This document shows, in pieces, positions 8,511 to 17,164 of a DNA stretch of 64,000 nucleotides. The DNA is taken from assembly GCA_030272835.1 (NCBI GenBank), contig SZOQ01000001.1:1-64000 (forward strand), read 5' to 3'. Numbering within the stretch: position 1 is the stretch's first letter; every line of letters begins with the position of its first letter. The translations under genes were made by a program, and so were the position numbers. Under the pieces are notes generated by a model. It was given only the letters and a program-made list of their open reading frames with translations, was not told the origin of the DNA and did not search any database. This DNA is from 2-12-FULL-60-25 sp003576745 (lineage in GTDB: Bacteria; Patescibacteriota; Patescibacteriia; 2-12-FULL-60-25).

Positions 8511-9191
8511 TCAAGCGTGCATTAAACGTGAAATTTCATACGAGACATTCCGCGCTGTTTTGTAATCCATCCGAATGGGCCCGAGGAGAACGAACACCAT
8601 GCGTTTCGGGAGCGTTAGAAGCACGGATCCGCAGGCATTTCCAAAGGGACATTCCGAACCGAGAAGAATGCGCGGCTCCGCATATGACTGTTCACGCAAA
8701 CGATTAAGCTGTTCATCGAGCCTGTCCAGCATCGATCCGATGGATACCACTCTGGACCAATCCCGAAATTCGGGTTGGCTGAACAGTTCCGACAAACCCG
8801 TGTAATACGTATCGGAAAGATTCGTACCTACGAGCGCCGCGCTCTTCGTTATCGCCACGCTGCATTTTGCGAGCTGCTTTGCGCGTTCGGGAAGAACGGC
8901 AGCATGCGCCGCTTGCGACAACGCGGAGATGTACTTCTCCGGGAGCGCAGCTCCACCAAGTCGATTCTTCGCATACCATCGAAAGGCTCGTTCCGAAGGA
9001 ATACGACCTGCAGAAGTATGCGGTTGAATCAGATACCCCTCTTCTTCAAGAAGAGAAAGCCAGTTGCGGATTGTCGCAGAACTCACGTCCAGATCATGCG
9101 AACGCACAAGATTCGCGGATGCCACCGGCTCGGCGCTCCGAATATAGTCCTCGATGAGATGCGATAGCACTTGTTCCAGGCGGGCGTCCAT
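8511..9191 (-). CDS. hrcA: Heat-inducible transcription repressor HrcA, short form
   Basis: A 226-residue protein. The N-terminal winged helix (MDARLEQVLSHLIEDYIRS, then SSATIRNWLSLLEEEGYL and HTSAGRIPSERAFRWY) is the HrcA DNA-binding domain and is well conserved. The C-terminal GAF-like part is shorter than usual (HrcA is about 340 residues). It represses the operon by binding CIRCE; an inverted repeat of exactly the CIRCE layout lies just upstream at 9195-9221, so it very likely controls its own operon. Confidence 0.92.
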   Translation of the reverse strand: MDARLEQVLSHLIEDYIRSAEPVASANLVRSHDLDVSSATIRNWLSLLEEEGYLIQPHTSAGRIPSERAFRWYAKNRLGGAALPEKYISALSQAAHAAVLPERAKQLAKCSVAITKSAALVGTNLSDTYYTGLSELFSQPEFRDWSRVVSIGSMLDRLDEQLNRLREQSYAEPRILLGSECPFGNACGSVLLTLPKRMVFVLLGPIRMDYKTARNVSYEISRLMHA

Positions 9192-9194
9192 AGA

Positions 9195-9221
9195 TTAGCA
9201 GTCAGGTGAAGGGACTGCTAA
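9195..9221. promoter_or_regulatory. CIRCE-type operator (HrcA binding site)
   Basis: TTAGCAGTC, 9 nt, GACTGCTAA: a perfect 9-bp inverted repeat with a 9-nt spacer, the CIRCE layout (consensus TTAGCACTC-N9-GAGTGCTAA) with one changed pair per arm. It covers the start of the transcript, between the -10 box and the hrcA ATG. Confidence 0.93.
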
Positions 9222-9224
9222 TAT

Positions 9225-9253
9225 AGAATACGGAGACTTGGGCTTCGCGTCAA
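9225..9253 (-). promoter_or_regulatory. Heat-shock operon promoter
   Basis: On the minus strand TTGACG (9248-9253) and TATTCT (9225-9230) are separated by 17 nt. The CIRCE operator begins 3 nt downstream of the -10. The -35 overlaps the murD stop codon. Confidence 0.85.
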
Positions 9254-10656
9254 GCCTTTCGAGCGGCTCGACGGGGAAGGCGTTTTACAAGCCGAACGAA
9301 CATATCGCCTCGCTCGAATTCATTGCGGAATTGGTCAAAGCTGGCAGCACCGGGAGAAAGGATGACGCTGTCCCCAGCTTTGGCAAGACCTGATGAGGAA
9401 ATCACGGCATCCGCGAGATCTCGCACCTGACGCACCGCGCACCCGCGAAGCTCCTTCTCGATTTTATTCGATGCGCTTCCCGGAAGGAGAAAGATACGGA
9501 GACGGTGTTTTGCGCGACGGAAGACGCGTCCAAGCTCGCAATAGTCAAGCATTTTATCAGCGCCGCCGAGAATAAAAAACATGTTCTTCGAATGTGGTTT
9601 GAACGCATTATATGCCGCAAGCGTGCCATCGGGCGTAGTGGCGCAGGTATCATTCACGTAGCGTACGCCGCGGTACATGCGTACGGTTTCAAGACGATAG
9701 GGTAATGGACGAAAACTTCGTAACGCCCTCCGGATCGCGCCGGATGGAACAGAGGCCGCCTTCGCGGCCAGAACGGCCGCCGCGGCATTGGAAATATTAT
9801 GTTCGCCGAGAAGTTGCAAATCGTTTGCAGCTATCGAAAAGGAACCGGAACGAATCCCTCGTGCGGAATACAAAGCGTCATTGCTGCGACTTTTGCCGAA
9901 GGTGCGCACGATGCCGGGCGCTTCCTTGGCCCATCGCTTGCCATACGAATCGTCACTGTTCAAAATAACGATATCCTTCGTTCCCTGATGTCTGAATATC
10001 TGCGCTTTCGCCTCCGCATAATCCGTCATGCCCCCATATGTATTCAAATGATCGCGCAGAAGATTCGTTACGACGGCGATATGCGGCGAGTGATTCTGGG
10101 GCAACGATTCGCATTGCCAGCTCGAAAGTTCGAGCACCACGACATCACCGCTCCGGATGCGTGAAAGAAATGTGAGCGGCGATACGAGAATGTTCCCTCC
10201 GAGCCAAACGCAGCGGCCGCTCTCTTTCAGCATTGCCGCAATCATCGAGCTCGTAGTGCTCTTTCCCCTCGTGCCTGTTACAGCGATGACGGTTGCCGGA
10301 CACTGTTCGAGGAATACCGCAATATCGGACGTTACAGGAATGCCGAGCTTCCGCGCGAGCCGCAGTTCTTTTGCATCAGGCCGAACGCGCGGGTTTGCCA
10401 CAATAAGGTCCGACCGGCGGATATCAGCCGGATTGTGGCGTCCGAGCGTATAACGGATATGCCTATAGCGTTTCAGGCGCGAAAGATTTCCCGCGAGATC
10501 TTTCGCTTTTTTCAAATCCGTCACAGTCACTTCGGCACCGAGCTTTGCAAAAAACATGGCGGCGGAAATGCCGCTCCCCTTCGGATATTGCCCGAGTCCG
10601 AGAATAAGCACGCGCTTCTTTTTTCCGGGAAGGCTCCGGGGCCGTTTCTGCCTCAT
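9250..10656 (-). CDS. murD: UDP-N-acetylmuramoyl-L-alanine:D-glutamate ligase MurD
   Basis: A 468-residue Mur ligase. The N-terminal Rossmann-like domain begins VLILGLGQYPKGSGISAA. The central ATPase domain has the P-loop AVTGTRGKSTTSSMI, where Arg replaces the Asn usual in GTNGKST. VVVLELSSWQCE and HNISNAAAAVLAA are typical of MurD. The enzyme adds D-Glu to UDP-MurNAc-L-Ala in the cytoplasm. Its ATG overlaps the stop of the translin-family gene (ATGA), so the two are probably coupled. Confidence 0.92.
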   Translation of the reverse strand: MRQKRPRSLPGKKKRVLILGLGQYPKGSGISAAMFFAKLGAEVTVTDLKKAKDLAGNLSRLKRYRHIRYTLGRHNPADIRRSDLIVANPRVRPDAKELRLARKLGIPVTSDIAVFLEQCPATVIAVTGTRGKSTTSSMIAAMLKESGRCVWLGGNILVSPLTFLSRIRSGDVVVLELSSWQCESLPQNHSPHIAVVTNLLRDHLNTYGGMTDYAEAKAQIFRHQGTKDIVILNSDDSYGKRWAKEAPGIVRTFGKSRSNDALYSARGIRSGSFSIAANDLQLLGEHNISNAAAAVLAAKAASVPSGAIRRALRSFRPLPYRLETVRMYRGVRYVNDTCATTPDGTLAAYNAFKPHSKNMFFILGGADKMLDYCELGRVFRRAKHRLRIFLLPGSASNKIEKELRGCAVRQVRDLADAVISSSGLAKAGDSVILSPGAASFDQFRNEFERGDMFVRLVKRLPRRAARKA

Positions 10657-11237
10657 GACCCGCGCGAACCGTTCACGCTCAAGGTGAAGGCGATCTCTTC
10701 GATCTTCCGCAAATTCTGTTTTGCCTGATCGAATTTTTGTCGGGATGCTCCCGTTAAGTTCATGGTAAGCAAGAATGCCACGGCGTCGCGAATCATGTCA
10801 CCGTATCGTTGAACCGCATCCGCATCCCGTTTGGTCGCCGCAAGAACCGCTGACCGTGTCAGTTCTCCTGTGACATCCGACAAAGCCCCCACATATATTT
10901 CCGGATCCTGCGGAATGCCCCGCACTTCTCCGATACGGCCGTGGACCACAGCATGATGATAGAGCGTCGCTTCCGCAAATTCTTCTAAACCTGCGCGCCA
11001 CATACCTTCCTGCCCCAGTTCCGGCTCCTTTTTGAGAATGCCGTTTCCCTTTTTGATATACCGCAACCCTTGAGCCAGCTCATTCGCGGATTCCGCTTCC
11101 GCATTCCGCTGCGTTGCAAAAATGGCTCGCTTGGATGCCGCCAGCAGGTCGGCGGAGATTTGCTGCAACTCCCTGCGCGCCGCGCTCCGTTCGCGATGGT
11201 GCTTCGCGATCGCATGATAAAACGTTTTATTCAGCAT
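10653..11237 (-). CDS. Translin-family nucleic acid-binding protein
   Basis: A 194-residue all-helical protein. The second half matches the translin/TRAX pattern: EFAEATLYHHAVVHG, then YVGALSDVTGELTR, a long helix, and KFDQAKQNLRKIEEIAFTLS, which parallels the end of eukaryotic translin (KKVEEVVYDLSIRG type). Translins form octameric rings that bind RNA or single-stranded DNA; TRAX-type members are RNases using acidic residues. The Glu pair in EFAEA and the Asp in KFDQ are candidate active-site residues (inference). It is upstream of murD and overlaps it by 4 nt. Family call good; activity unknown. Confidence 0.85.
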   Translation of the reverse strand: MLNKTFYHAIAKHHRERSAARRELQQISADLLAASKRAIFATQRNAEAESANELAQGLRYIKKGNGILKKEPELGQEGMWRAGLEEFAEATLYHHAVVHGRIGEVRGIPQDPEIYVGALSDVTGELTRSAVLAATKRDADAVQRYGDMIRDAVAFLLTMNLTGASRQKFDQAKQNLRKIEEIAFTLSVNGSRGS

Positions 11238-11261
11238 AGGCCGGAGAATAACGCATCTTCG

Positions 11262-12380
11262 CTATGCCTTCAAGGATTCGTATACGCTATCGGTCTGCCT
11301 GACGATGGAATCCCAGCTAAAATGGAGTTTTACGATGTGCCGGGCTCGTTCGCCGCGTTCTCGCAAAAGCGCCGGTTCCCGAGCGGCGAATGTAAACAAT
11401 CGCGTGAGGTCCTGGATGTTCCCGACCTCGTAGCTCATTCCAGAATGGTCGATGAGTTCGAGATTTTCAGGAATATTGCTCATAAGCACCACCTTTCCGT
11501 GACTCATTGCCTCGAGAACCGCAATGGATAAGCCCTCGCTTCGGCTAGGACATACGTAGGCATAACAATGTGCGAGGAGCTGTTGCAGATCTTCGCCGGT
11601 GCGGAATCCGAGCAGACGCACGCGCGGATCGAGTTCTGCAAGAGCATAAAGCTCTTCCGCGTATCGCATGTCATACCCCGGCGCGCCGGCAATGGCGAGA
11701 CTCATAGCCGTGGGAACATTGCGGAATGCTCGGATGGCGTCGTCAAAAGCCTTATGGGGAATGAGCCTTCCGAGACCCAAAAAATATCTGCCGGGTTCAA
11801 GGCCGAGTGTTTTCATACGGTCGCTCCCAATAGATGCCGACGGAATTTCGACGCCATTGGGAATGAAAAACGGCTTCACGCCGAACAGTTTTATACAAAA
11901 CTGCTGGATCACATGGGAAACGGCGATCGTCGCATGAGGAAAACGCACAGCCGTCCACTCTCCCCAAGCAAGATAGGCGCGCGCAATAATGTTCCATTTC
12001 TCGTGGAACTGATCGCGCGAATGAAATGTGATAACCACGCGGCATCGCGGAGCAAAAACGCGCGGAATCCACGAAAGCGTGGAAGGACCGACGCCGTGAT
12101 AGTGGATAATGTCATACTTTTGGCGAAGCGCATGCAGCGTGGACAAAAAAACATGCACGATTGCTTCAAGGTATTTTCGCCGTATCGTCGGCAATGTCAC
12201 GAGCGTGCATCCGTTCCATCGCTTGGTGCCACGCGGATTGGCGTAATGACGCACATACACGGTTACCTCATGCCCGAGGCCTGCCAAACGCGGAGCAAGT
12301 TGCTCCACATGTCGCTCAATACCGCCGCCGGTTGTCATAGCGGCTGGTACGCCCTTTACCCCGATCATCGCAATACGCAT
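11262..12380 (-). CDS. Glycosyltransferase family 4 protein
   Basis: A 372-residue GT-B enzyme. It starts MRIAMIGVKGVPAAMTTGGG, has FFIPNGVEI and YFLGLGRLIPHKAFD in the C-terminal donor domain, and SEGLSIAVLEAM, the E-x7-E motif of GT4. It transfers a sugar from a nucleotide donor to a lipid-linked or surface glycan; the substrate is unknown. The start at 12380 was chosen because the longer frame would run through the tRNA gene on the other strand. Confidence 0.9.
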   Translation of the reverse strand: MRIAMIGVKGVPAAMTTGGGIERHVEQLAPRLAGLGHEVTVYVRHYANPRGTKRWNGCTLVTLPTIRRKYLEAIVHVFLSTLHALRQKYDIIHYHGVGPSTLSWIPRVFAPRCRVVITFHSRDQFHEKWNIIARAYLAWGEWTAVRFPHATIAVSHVIQQFCIKLFGVKPFFIPNGVEIPSASIGSDRMKTLGLEPGRYFLGLGRLIPHKAFDDAIRAFRNVPTAMSLAIAGAPGYDMRYAEELYALAELDPRVRLLGFRTGEDLQQLLAHCYAYVCPSRSEGLSIAVLEAMSHGKVVLMSNIPENLELIDHSGMSYEVGNIQDLTRLFTFAAREPALLRERGERARHIVKLHFSWDSIVRQTDSVYESLKA

Positions 12381-12383
12381 GTC

Positions 12384-12412
12384 TTGATGAAACGCTTGGA
12401 ATCTGATAGCAT
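12384..12412 (+). promoter_or_regulatory. Probable tRNA-Lys promoter
   Basis: TTGATG (12384-12389), 17 nt, TAGCAT (12407-12412), placed 37 nt upstream of the tRNA. Both boxes match the consensus at four or more positions. Confidence 0.5.
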
Positions 12413-12448
12413 CGTACAGCATTTCGCGTATTCCGGCGACGAATACCC

Positions 12449-12523
12449 GACCCGGTAGCTCAGTGGTAGAGCAGTGGCCTTTTAAGCCAATGGTCGTGGG
12501 TTCGATCCCCACCCGGGTCACCA
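12449..12523 (+). tRNA. tRNA-Lys (anticodon UUU)
   Basis: The cloverleaf closes with a 7-bp acceptor stem GACCCGG/CCGGGTC, discriminator A and encoded CCA. The D-arm region is GCTCAGTGGTAGAGC, the anticodon loop is CTTTTAA (anticodon TTT), and the T-arm is GTGGG TTCGATC CCCAC. The anticodon stem has one mismatched terminal pair. It is the only tRNA I found in the window and lies on the opposite strand to its neighbours. Confidence 0.95.
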
Positions 12524-12526
12524 AAA

Positions 12527-12552
12527 AAACATCCGCGCACGCGGGTGTTTTG
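12527..12552 (+). terminator. tRNA-Lys terminator
   Basis: AAAACATCCGCG and CGCGGGTGTTTT form a 12-bp stem with one G-U pair and a 2-nt loop, right after the tRNA 3' end, with the stem itself ending in a T-run. Confidence 0.8.
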
Positions 12553-12554
12553 CA

Positions 12555-12800
12555 TTAGGCCATGAGCCATGCGGTATGCGGGTTGCGGGATGCGAAGAGA
12601 GTACGTAGGCGTGGTGCGTAGGATGCGGAATAGGGAGTGTGGGGAGTAGGATGTAGGGCGCGTAAGCGGGATGCGGGGGTGCGGTATGCGCCCCGTAACC
12701 CGAACCCCATAACCCGTAACCAATAACCCATAACCTGTTTCCCTTAGCCCTTGGGTCAGTAGGTTCGTAAGATCGTAGGTCCGTAGGTAAGCGGTTTCAT
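12555..12800 (-). repeat. Degenerate heptamer repeat tract, locus 2 (reversed)
   Basis: The same 7-nt units as locus 1 but in the opposite orientation: it reads GTAGGATG, GGGAGTG, GGATGCG types first, then GTAACCCG, CCATAACC, CAATAACC and ends with TTTCCCTTAGCCC. The C/T-rich end (in element orientation) faces the tRNA 3' end. It fills the space between the tRNA terminator and murG and holds no gene. Confidence 0.88.
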
Positions 12801-12839
12801 CCTAGACACGAAACCCGAGCCCCGAACTCATTGCTGCCA

Positions 12840-13910
12840 TCACAGCATGACGCTCAAAGCCAGATTTGCAAGAGCACTCCCGTCATCCGTCGGCAACGCA
12901 TCAAAAAGCGCAATACCCATTTGACGCCGTCTTTCACTGTCCTTTAAAAGAGATTCGATAGCAAGCCGTAATTCCTCCATCCAACCATCCGTCCCCTGCT
13001 CTACGATTATGACGGCATCCTTTAATTCGCGTGCATTTTGTATTTGAGGGGAATTCGGCAGAGGCACGAGGACGGCGGATTTTTGCAATGCCGCGAGCTC
13101 GGAAATTGCACCCATACCTGCGCGGGAAACCACGATATCCGCGGCCGCATAGGCGGCGATCATTTCGTCCGCAAGAAACGGCAACACAGCATAGCCGGGA
13201 CCGTCAGAAACGAGATCGGGTGACTTTCCTTTTCCGGTCAAATGAATGATCTGAACCTCCGGAGAAAAACGTTTTCGGATATGCGACATCGCGTCGTTCA
13301 GCGTGCGTGCGCCCGTGCCGCCGCCGGTAACGAGAAGAACGGGCTTTGTCGGATCAAGGGCGAATGCGCGGCATGCGGATTCGCGCGAAGGAAGATCTTG
13401 TTTCCGGAAACGCGTCGGCGTAGGAATCACGTAGGTTGTTGTTCCGGCCGGAAACGGGGAATGCATATACGAGAATGATGTCGTGACATAGCGGCAATAG
13501 CGGGAAATCATTCGATTACTCAAACCCGTTTCATAATCGAGTTGATGAGACAGGCACGGAATGCGGCGCCGATACGCTTCCCGAACAACCGGAACGGCGG
13601 TAAACCCCCCTGCGGAAAGAACGGCATTCGGATGTTCGCGGTCAAGCAAGCGGGCGCTCTCCATTCGCGCCCGCATATAATCGAACGGCAGCGTCAAAAG
13701 CTGTCTCGACGCATATCGAGTCAATTTTGCCACCGGAATGGACGTAAACGGTATTCCCCTCCTTTCAATCATTTCCCGTTCCGGACCGGAATCTGTTCCT
13801 GCCCATAAAATGCGGATCGTATTGTCCGCTTCGCGCAAACGGTCAGCCACGGCAAGAAGAGGCGCAACCGGCCCCAGCGTTCCTCCTCCGGCACATAAGA
13901 TCTTTTTCAT
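12840..13910 (-). CDS. murG: UDP-GlcNAc:MurNAc-pentapeptide transferase MurG
   Basis: A 356-residue GT28 enzyme. It starts KKILCAGGGTLGPVAPLLAV (the GGG/GTGGH-like loop, here with GPV in place of GH), has LSAGGFTAVPVV, LLVTGGGTGARTLND and VVSRAGMGAISELAAL, the donor-binding motifs of MurG. It makes lipid II from lipid I on the inner face of the membrane. The start at 13910 overlaps the ftsW stop as ATGA. The usual His in the first Gly-rich loop is not visible. Confidence 0.88.
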   Translation of the reverse strand: MKKILCAGGGTLGPVAPLLAVADRLREADNTIRILWAGTDSGPEREMIERRGIPFTSIPVAKLTRYASRQLLTLPFDYMRARMESARLLDREHPNAVLSAGGFTAVPVVREAYRRRIPCLSHQLDYETGLSNRMISRYCRYVTTSFSYMHSPFPAGTTTYVIPTPTRFRKQDLPSRESACRAFALDPTKPVLLVTGGGTGARTLNDAMSHIRKRFSPEVQIIHLTGKGKSPDLVSDGPGYAVLPFLADEMIAAYAAADIVVSRAGMGAISELAALQKSAVLVPLPNSPQIQNARELKDAVIIVEQGTDGWMEELRLAIESLLKDSERRRQMGIALFDALPTDDGSALANLALSVML

Positions 13911-15019
13911 GGACGTACACCGTGTATGTTCCCCATGCGGCTCACGGACGCGATAAGTCCCAAGCCGGCAAAAAGACTTACCATGGCCGAATTCCCATAG
14001 CTCACAAATGGAAGCGTAACGCCGGTAATCGGCATAAGTCCCGTCATGGATGCGACATTCGCGAATGTTTGCACGGCAATCCACGTTCCAACCCCGATGG
14101 CAATGAATCTCCCGAAGGTATCGGAGGCATTCCTTGCGACCTGAAAGCATTTCCAGACGAGAAGCGCCATGGCCGCCAAAAAAATGAGCGTCATCACGAA
14201 TCCAAGCTCTTCCGCCATCACGGCAAACACGGAATCTCCCTGCACTTCCGGAAGATACAAATACTTTTGGCGCGATTGGCCGAAGCCGAGTCCGAAGAGT
14301 CCTCCGCTTCCGATGGCAAGAAAGGCTTGGTTAATATGATAGCCGATGCCAAGGGGGTCGAGTTCTGGATGCAGGAACGTCATAAAACGGGCGGCGCGAT
14401 ATGGAGCAATGGCAATGAGTATTCCGACGAGGGCGGTCCCGATAAGTCCTGCTCCCACAAACCACAACAATGGCGCACCGGCAGCGAAGTACATAAGCAT
14501 GGCCGTCATAACGATAATAGACATGGTCCCCGTATCCGGCTGAATAACTAGCAAAAACATAATCGTGCCGATAGCCGCAAAATACGGCATGGAAGCTTTC
14601 AGCTTATCTTCTACGCCCTTCGTGGAGAGCCATGAGGCGGAATAAAGTAAAAACGTGAATTTCACGAATTCGGAAGGTTGTAACGTAAAACCGGCAATTT
14701 TTATCCATGACTGTGAACCTCCGACGCGTGATCCGAGGCCGGGGATAAAAACGAGCAGAAGCAAAACAACGGAAAGAGCGAGGAGGGGAAATGCATAGGG
14801 TTTTAATTTCCGATAGTCCATTCTGGAAATCAAGAGAAAAACGAGACCTCCGGGAAGCAGACCGAGGAAAATCTGGCGGCGGACGAAATACAGCGGGTCG
14901 CTGTAATATTGAAAAGACACCGCCCCCGACGCTGATAAAAGAACGATGAGCCCGAATAACGAGAGGCCGATGAGAAGCCCGATCAACAGGCGGTCGGAGG
15001 ATTGTGGCTGCCGTGGCAT
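13907..15019 (-). CDS. ftsW: FtsW/RodA/SpoVE-family lipid II polymerase
   Basis: A 370-residue SEDS protein with about ten hydrophobic helices. Family marks include GSQSWIKIAGFTLQPSEFVKF, QPDTGTMSIIV, GIGYHINQAFLAIGSGGLFGLGFGQS and the C-terminal ITGVTLPFVSYGNSAM. It polymerises lipid II into glycan strands at the septum. Its position between mraY and murG favours FtsW over RodA. Confidence 0.92.
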   Translation of the reverse strand: MPRQPQSSDRLLIGLLIGLSLFGLIVLLSASGAVSFQYYSDPLYFVRRQIFLGLLPGGLVFLLISRMDYRKLKPYAFPLLALSVVLLLLVFIPGLGSRVGGSQSWIKIAGFTLQPSEFVKFTFLLYSASWLSTKGVEDKLKASMPYFAAIGTIMFLLVIQPDTGTMSIIVMTAMLMYFAAGAPLLWFVGAGLIGTALVGILIAIAPYRAARFMTFLHPELDPLGIGYHINQAFLAIGSGGLFGLGFGQSRQKYLYLPEVQGDSVFAVMAEELGFVMTLIFLAAMALLVWKCFQVARNASDTFGRFIAIGVGTWIAVQTFANVASMTGLMPITGVTLPFVSYGNSAMVSLFAGLGLIASVSRMGNIHGVRP

Positions 15020-15071
15020 ACCGCGAATTCAGACGAGACAACGATTCAACAGACGAGCGTTTGTCCTGTTA

Positions 15072-16127
15072 TTACAGGAATAACGTGCGATCGACCAGGG
15101 CGAGAACCACGCCTATCGCTGCGCTCATCAGCGAGATAATCCAGTTACGCAGAACGATCTGCTGTTCCGGCCAGCCCACAGCTTCCAGATGATGGTGCAG
15201 CGGCGATGAACGGAACAGTTTTTTCTTCCGTATCTTTTTCGAAGCGATCTGCAAAAGGACGGATGCGGATTCAATGACAAATGGAAGGCCGATAATAGGG
15301 AGAAGAAGCGTGGTATTCGTGATCATCGCCACGACGGCGAGCACGGTGCCGAGCGACATCGCGCCGGTATCGCCCATAAAGACGGAGGCCGGAGGAACAT
15401 TGAACCATAAAAATGCAAGGAGCGCGCCAAGAATCGTTAAGCAAAATGCCGCAAGATCCAGCCTCCCCTGCGCGAAGGAAATGAGGGCCATGGCCCCAAA
15501 GCTCGTCATGAGCGTTCCACCGGCGAGGCCGTCCAAACCATCCGTTTCGTTCACGCTAAATGAAGTGGAAACGACGACAAAAACAAAAAACGGCACATAC
15601 CACCATCCTATGTGATATGTACCGACAAACGGAATATGAACGAAATCCCACTGAAGCCGCGAAAAAAACCAGTATGCTCCGGCAAGCGCGATTGTCGTAT
15701 AGGAAAGGAGTCGAACGCGCATACGGAGCCCCCCGCCGCGCGGCCCGATTTTTCGAACGTTCAAATAATCATCCATCAGACCGAGCAACCCTGCCCCAAC
15801 CAAAATGCCGAGCGGCAAACGCGTTTGAGCCCGCGAAAAAAAGGAAAGATTGCAGAGCGGTTCGAACTGAAAATAGCAGGCGGCGCGATACGCAAAAATC
15901 AAAAATACCACCGTCCCCCAAATAACAAGGCCGCCCATGGTCGGCGTCCCCGCTTTTCCGGCATGGAGTTTTGCCATAATGGGAGCGGATGATTCGTCGC
16001 GTATGGATTTCCCGACATGCCATTTTTTAAGCAAAGCAATCCAGAGTGGCATAGCCAGAAATGCCACCACGAATGCCGTGGTGGCGATAGTAACGAGTCG
16101 CGCTACATGAATGGCATCGATAAACAT
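15072..16127 (-). CDS. mraY: Phospho-N-acetylmuramoyl-pentapeptide transferase MraY
   Basis: A 351-residue polytopic enzyme. GKAGTPTMGGLVIWG, GLMDDYLNVRK, SVNETDGLDGLAGG and SVFMGDTGAMSLG hold the conserved Asp residues, and LFRSSPLHHHLEAVGWPEQQ is the HHH motif. It makes lipid I from UDP-MurNAc-pentapeptide and undecaprenyl phosphate. It is the first gene of mraY-ftsW-murG in this stretch. Confidence 0.96.
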   Translation of the reverse strand: MFIDAIHVARLVTIATTAFVVAFLAMPLWIALLKKWHVGKSIRDESSAPIMAKLHAGKAGTPTMGGLVIWGTVVFLIFAYRAACYFQFEPLCNLSFFSRAQTRLPLGILVGAGLLGLMDDYLNVRKIGPRGGGLRMRVRLLSYTTIALAGAYWFFSRLQWDFVHIPFVGTYHIGWWYVPFFVFVVVSTSFSVNETDGLDGLAGGTLMTSFGAMALISFAQGRLDLAAFCLTILGALLAFLWFNVPPASVFMGDTGAMSLGTVLAVVAMITNTTLLLPIIGLPFVIESASVLLQIASKKIRKKKLFRSSPLHHHLEAVGWPEQQIVLRNWIISLMSAAIGVVLALVDRTLFL

Positions 16128-16128
16128 A

Positions 16129-16506
16129 CTAAACGTTCACGGAAGTAATGAAGAATGCCGCGAGAAACAGCAGGACCGTAAAAACCGTCGAGGCGCACAG
16201 AAGAACCCTGCTTGCTATTTTATCACGCCGAAACAATCTTGCAGAAGCAATAATGTTTCCGAGGACCACGAGGATCAGAAGGATAGGCACGAAGAGTACC
16301 CACCACCAAGCATGGACTTCATCGATCCCGAGATACAAATTATAGTGGAAGATGAGTTGGCCGTTTCGAAGCCCGACGGGGATAAGCCTCCAAAGAAAAA
16401 AAAGCGAGCCTAGCATCACGGAAGCCAGCGTCAAACTCGTCTGCCAGCGAAACCACGCATCATCCCAGGCAATTTCAAGGGAAAATCGCCATTCATCAAG
16501 CGTCAT
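16129..16506 (-). CDS. Hypothetical membrane protein upstream of mraY
   Basis: A 125-residue protein with three hydrophobic helices (ASVMLGSLFFLWRLIPVG, WWVLFVPILLILVVLGNII, VLLCASTVFTVLLFLAAFF). I do not recognise it. The start MTLDEWRF at 16506 overlaps the end of the NifU gene by 11 nt; an upstream ATG at 16542 would overlap more. The gap to mraY is 1 nt, so it is probably cotranscribed. Confidence 0.65.
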   Translation of the reverse strand: MTLDEWRFSLEIAWDDAWFRWQTSLTLASVMLGSLFFLWRLIPVGLRNGQLIFHYNLYLGIDEVHAWWWVLFVPILLILVVLGNIIASARLFRRDKIASRVLLCASTVFTVLLFLAAFFITSVNV

Positions 16507-16777
16507 GCCGGTGTTTGGATTGCGATGAGTCCGAAACCGCAATAACCTCGCGCACCTCCGGAATCACGCTCTTGAGAAGGTCTTCAATCCCCGCCTTTAC
16601 CGTCATGTCCGACAGCGGACATCCAATGCACGCTCCCTGGAGTCGAACGGATACCGTGCCGGTTCCTTCATGAAAGTCCACCAGTTCGACGCCGCCGCGG
16701 TGCAATGACAACCCTTTCCGGACAATATCCAGCGCCTGCTCTATTTCCACGCGAATATCCGCCGTTGTTTTCGCCAT
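16496..16777 (-). CDS. NifU C-terminal-domain iron-sulfur scaffold protein
   Basis: A 93-residue protein made of a single NifU-like domain with the Fe-S binding CxxC in GACIGCPLSDMTVKAGIE. Such proteins (Nfu type) carry or deliver Fe-S clusters. No other Fe-S assembly gene is visible in the window. The C-terminal tail is rich in Ser, His and Lys. Confidence 0.9.
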   Translation of the reverse strand: MAKTTADIRVEIEQALDIVRKGLSLHRGGVELVDFHEGTGTVSVRLQGACIGCPLSDMTVKAGIEDLLKSVIPEVREVIAVSDSSQSKHRHDA

Positions 16778-16808
16778 ACTGCCGGTATCCTATAGAGATT
16801 GAAACGCC

Positions 16809-16837
16809 TTGACAAGCCGCGCGTACACGGGTATATT
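16809..16837 (+). promoter_or_regulatory. rpmA promoter
   Basis: TTGACA (16809-16814), 17 nt, TATATT (16832-16837). Perfect -35, near-perfect -10, 25 nt before the rpmA ATG. No ribosome binding site follows. Confidence 0.88.
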
Positions 16838-16862
16838 CTTCGCACGAATTTCTCATTTCTCT

Positions 16863-17150
16863 ATGGCACATAAGAAGGCTGGCGGTTCTACAAGTAATGT
16901 ACGCGATTCTCAGGGCCAAAGGCTCGGCGTAAAGCTGTACGCGGGAGAATACGCCAAAACAGGAAATATCATCGTCCGTCAGCGTGGTACCAAAATCCGC
17001 CCTGGCTTAAATGTGAGCAAGGGCAAGGACGATACCCTGTTTGCAACGGCAAGCGGCATCGTCAAATTCACCACGCGCCGTATCGTCCGATACACCGGAC
17101 AAATGAAGCATGTAAAATTTGCGGATGTCCTACCAGTAAAGAAGGCTTAA
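16863..17150 (+). CDS. rpmA: 50S ribosomal protein L27
   Basis: A 95-residue protein with the L27 signature: MAHKKAGGSTSNVRDS, then RLGVKLYAGE and IIVRQRGTKIRPG. L27 reaches into the peptidyl transferase centre of the 50S subunit. The ATG at 16863 fits the family start exactly. It is a single-gene unit with its own promoter and terminator; the usual partner L21 is not next to it. Confidence 0.97.
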   Translation: MAHKKAGGSTSNVRDSQGQRLGVKLYAGEYAKTGNIIVRQRGTKIRPGLNVSKGKDDTLFATASGIVKFTTRRIVRYTGQMKHVKFADVLPVKKA

Positions 17151-17164
17151 AAAAAATTATTTTT

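Noticed and set aside
12381..12524. N-terminal extension of the glycosyltransferase frame across the tRNA gene
   Set aside because: The frame runs antisense through tRNA-Lys; the GT4 fold begins at MRIAMIG (12380).
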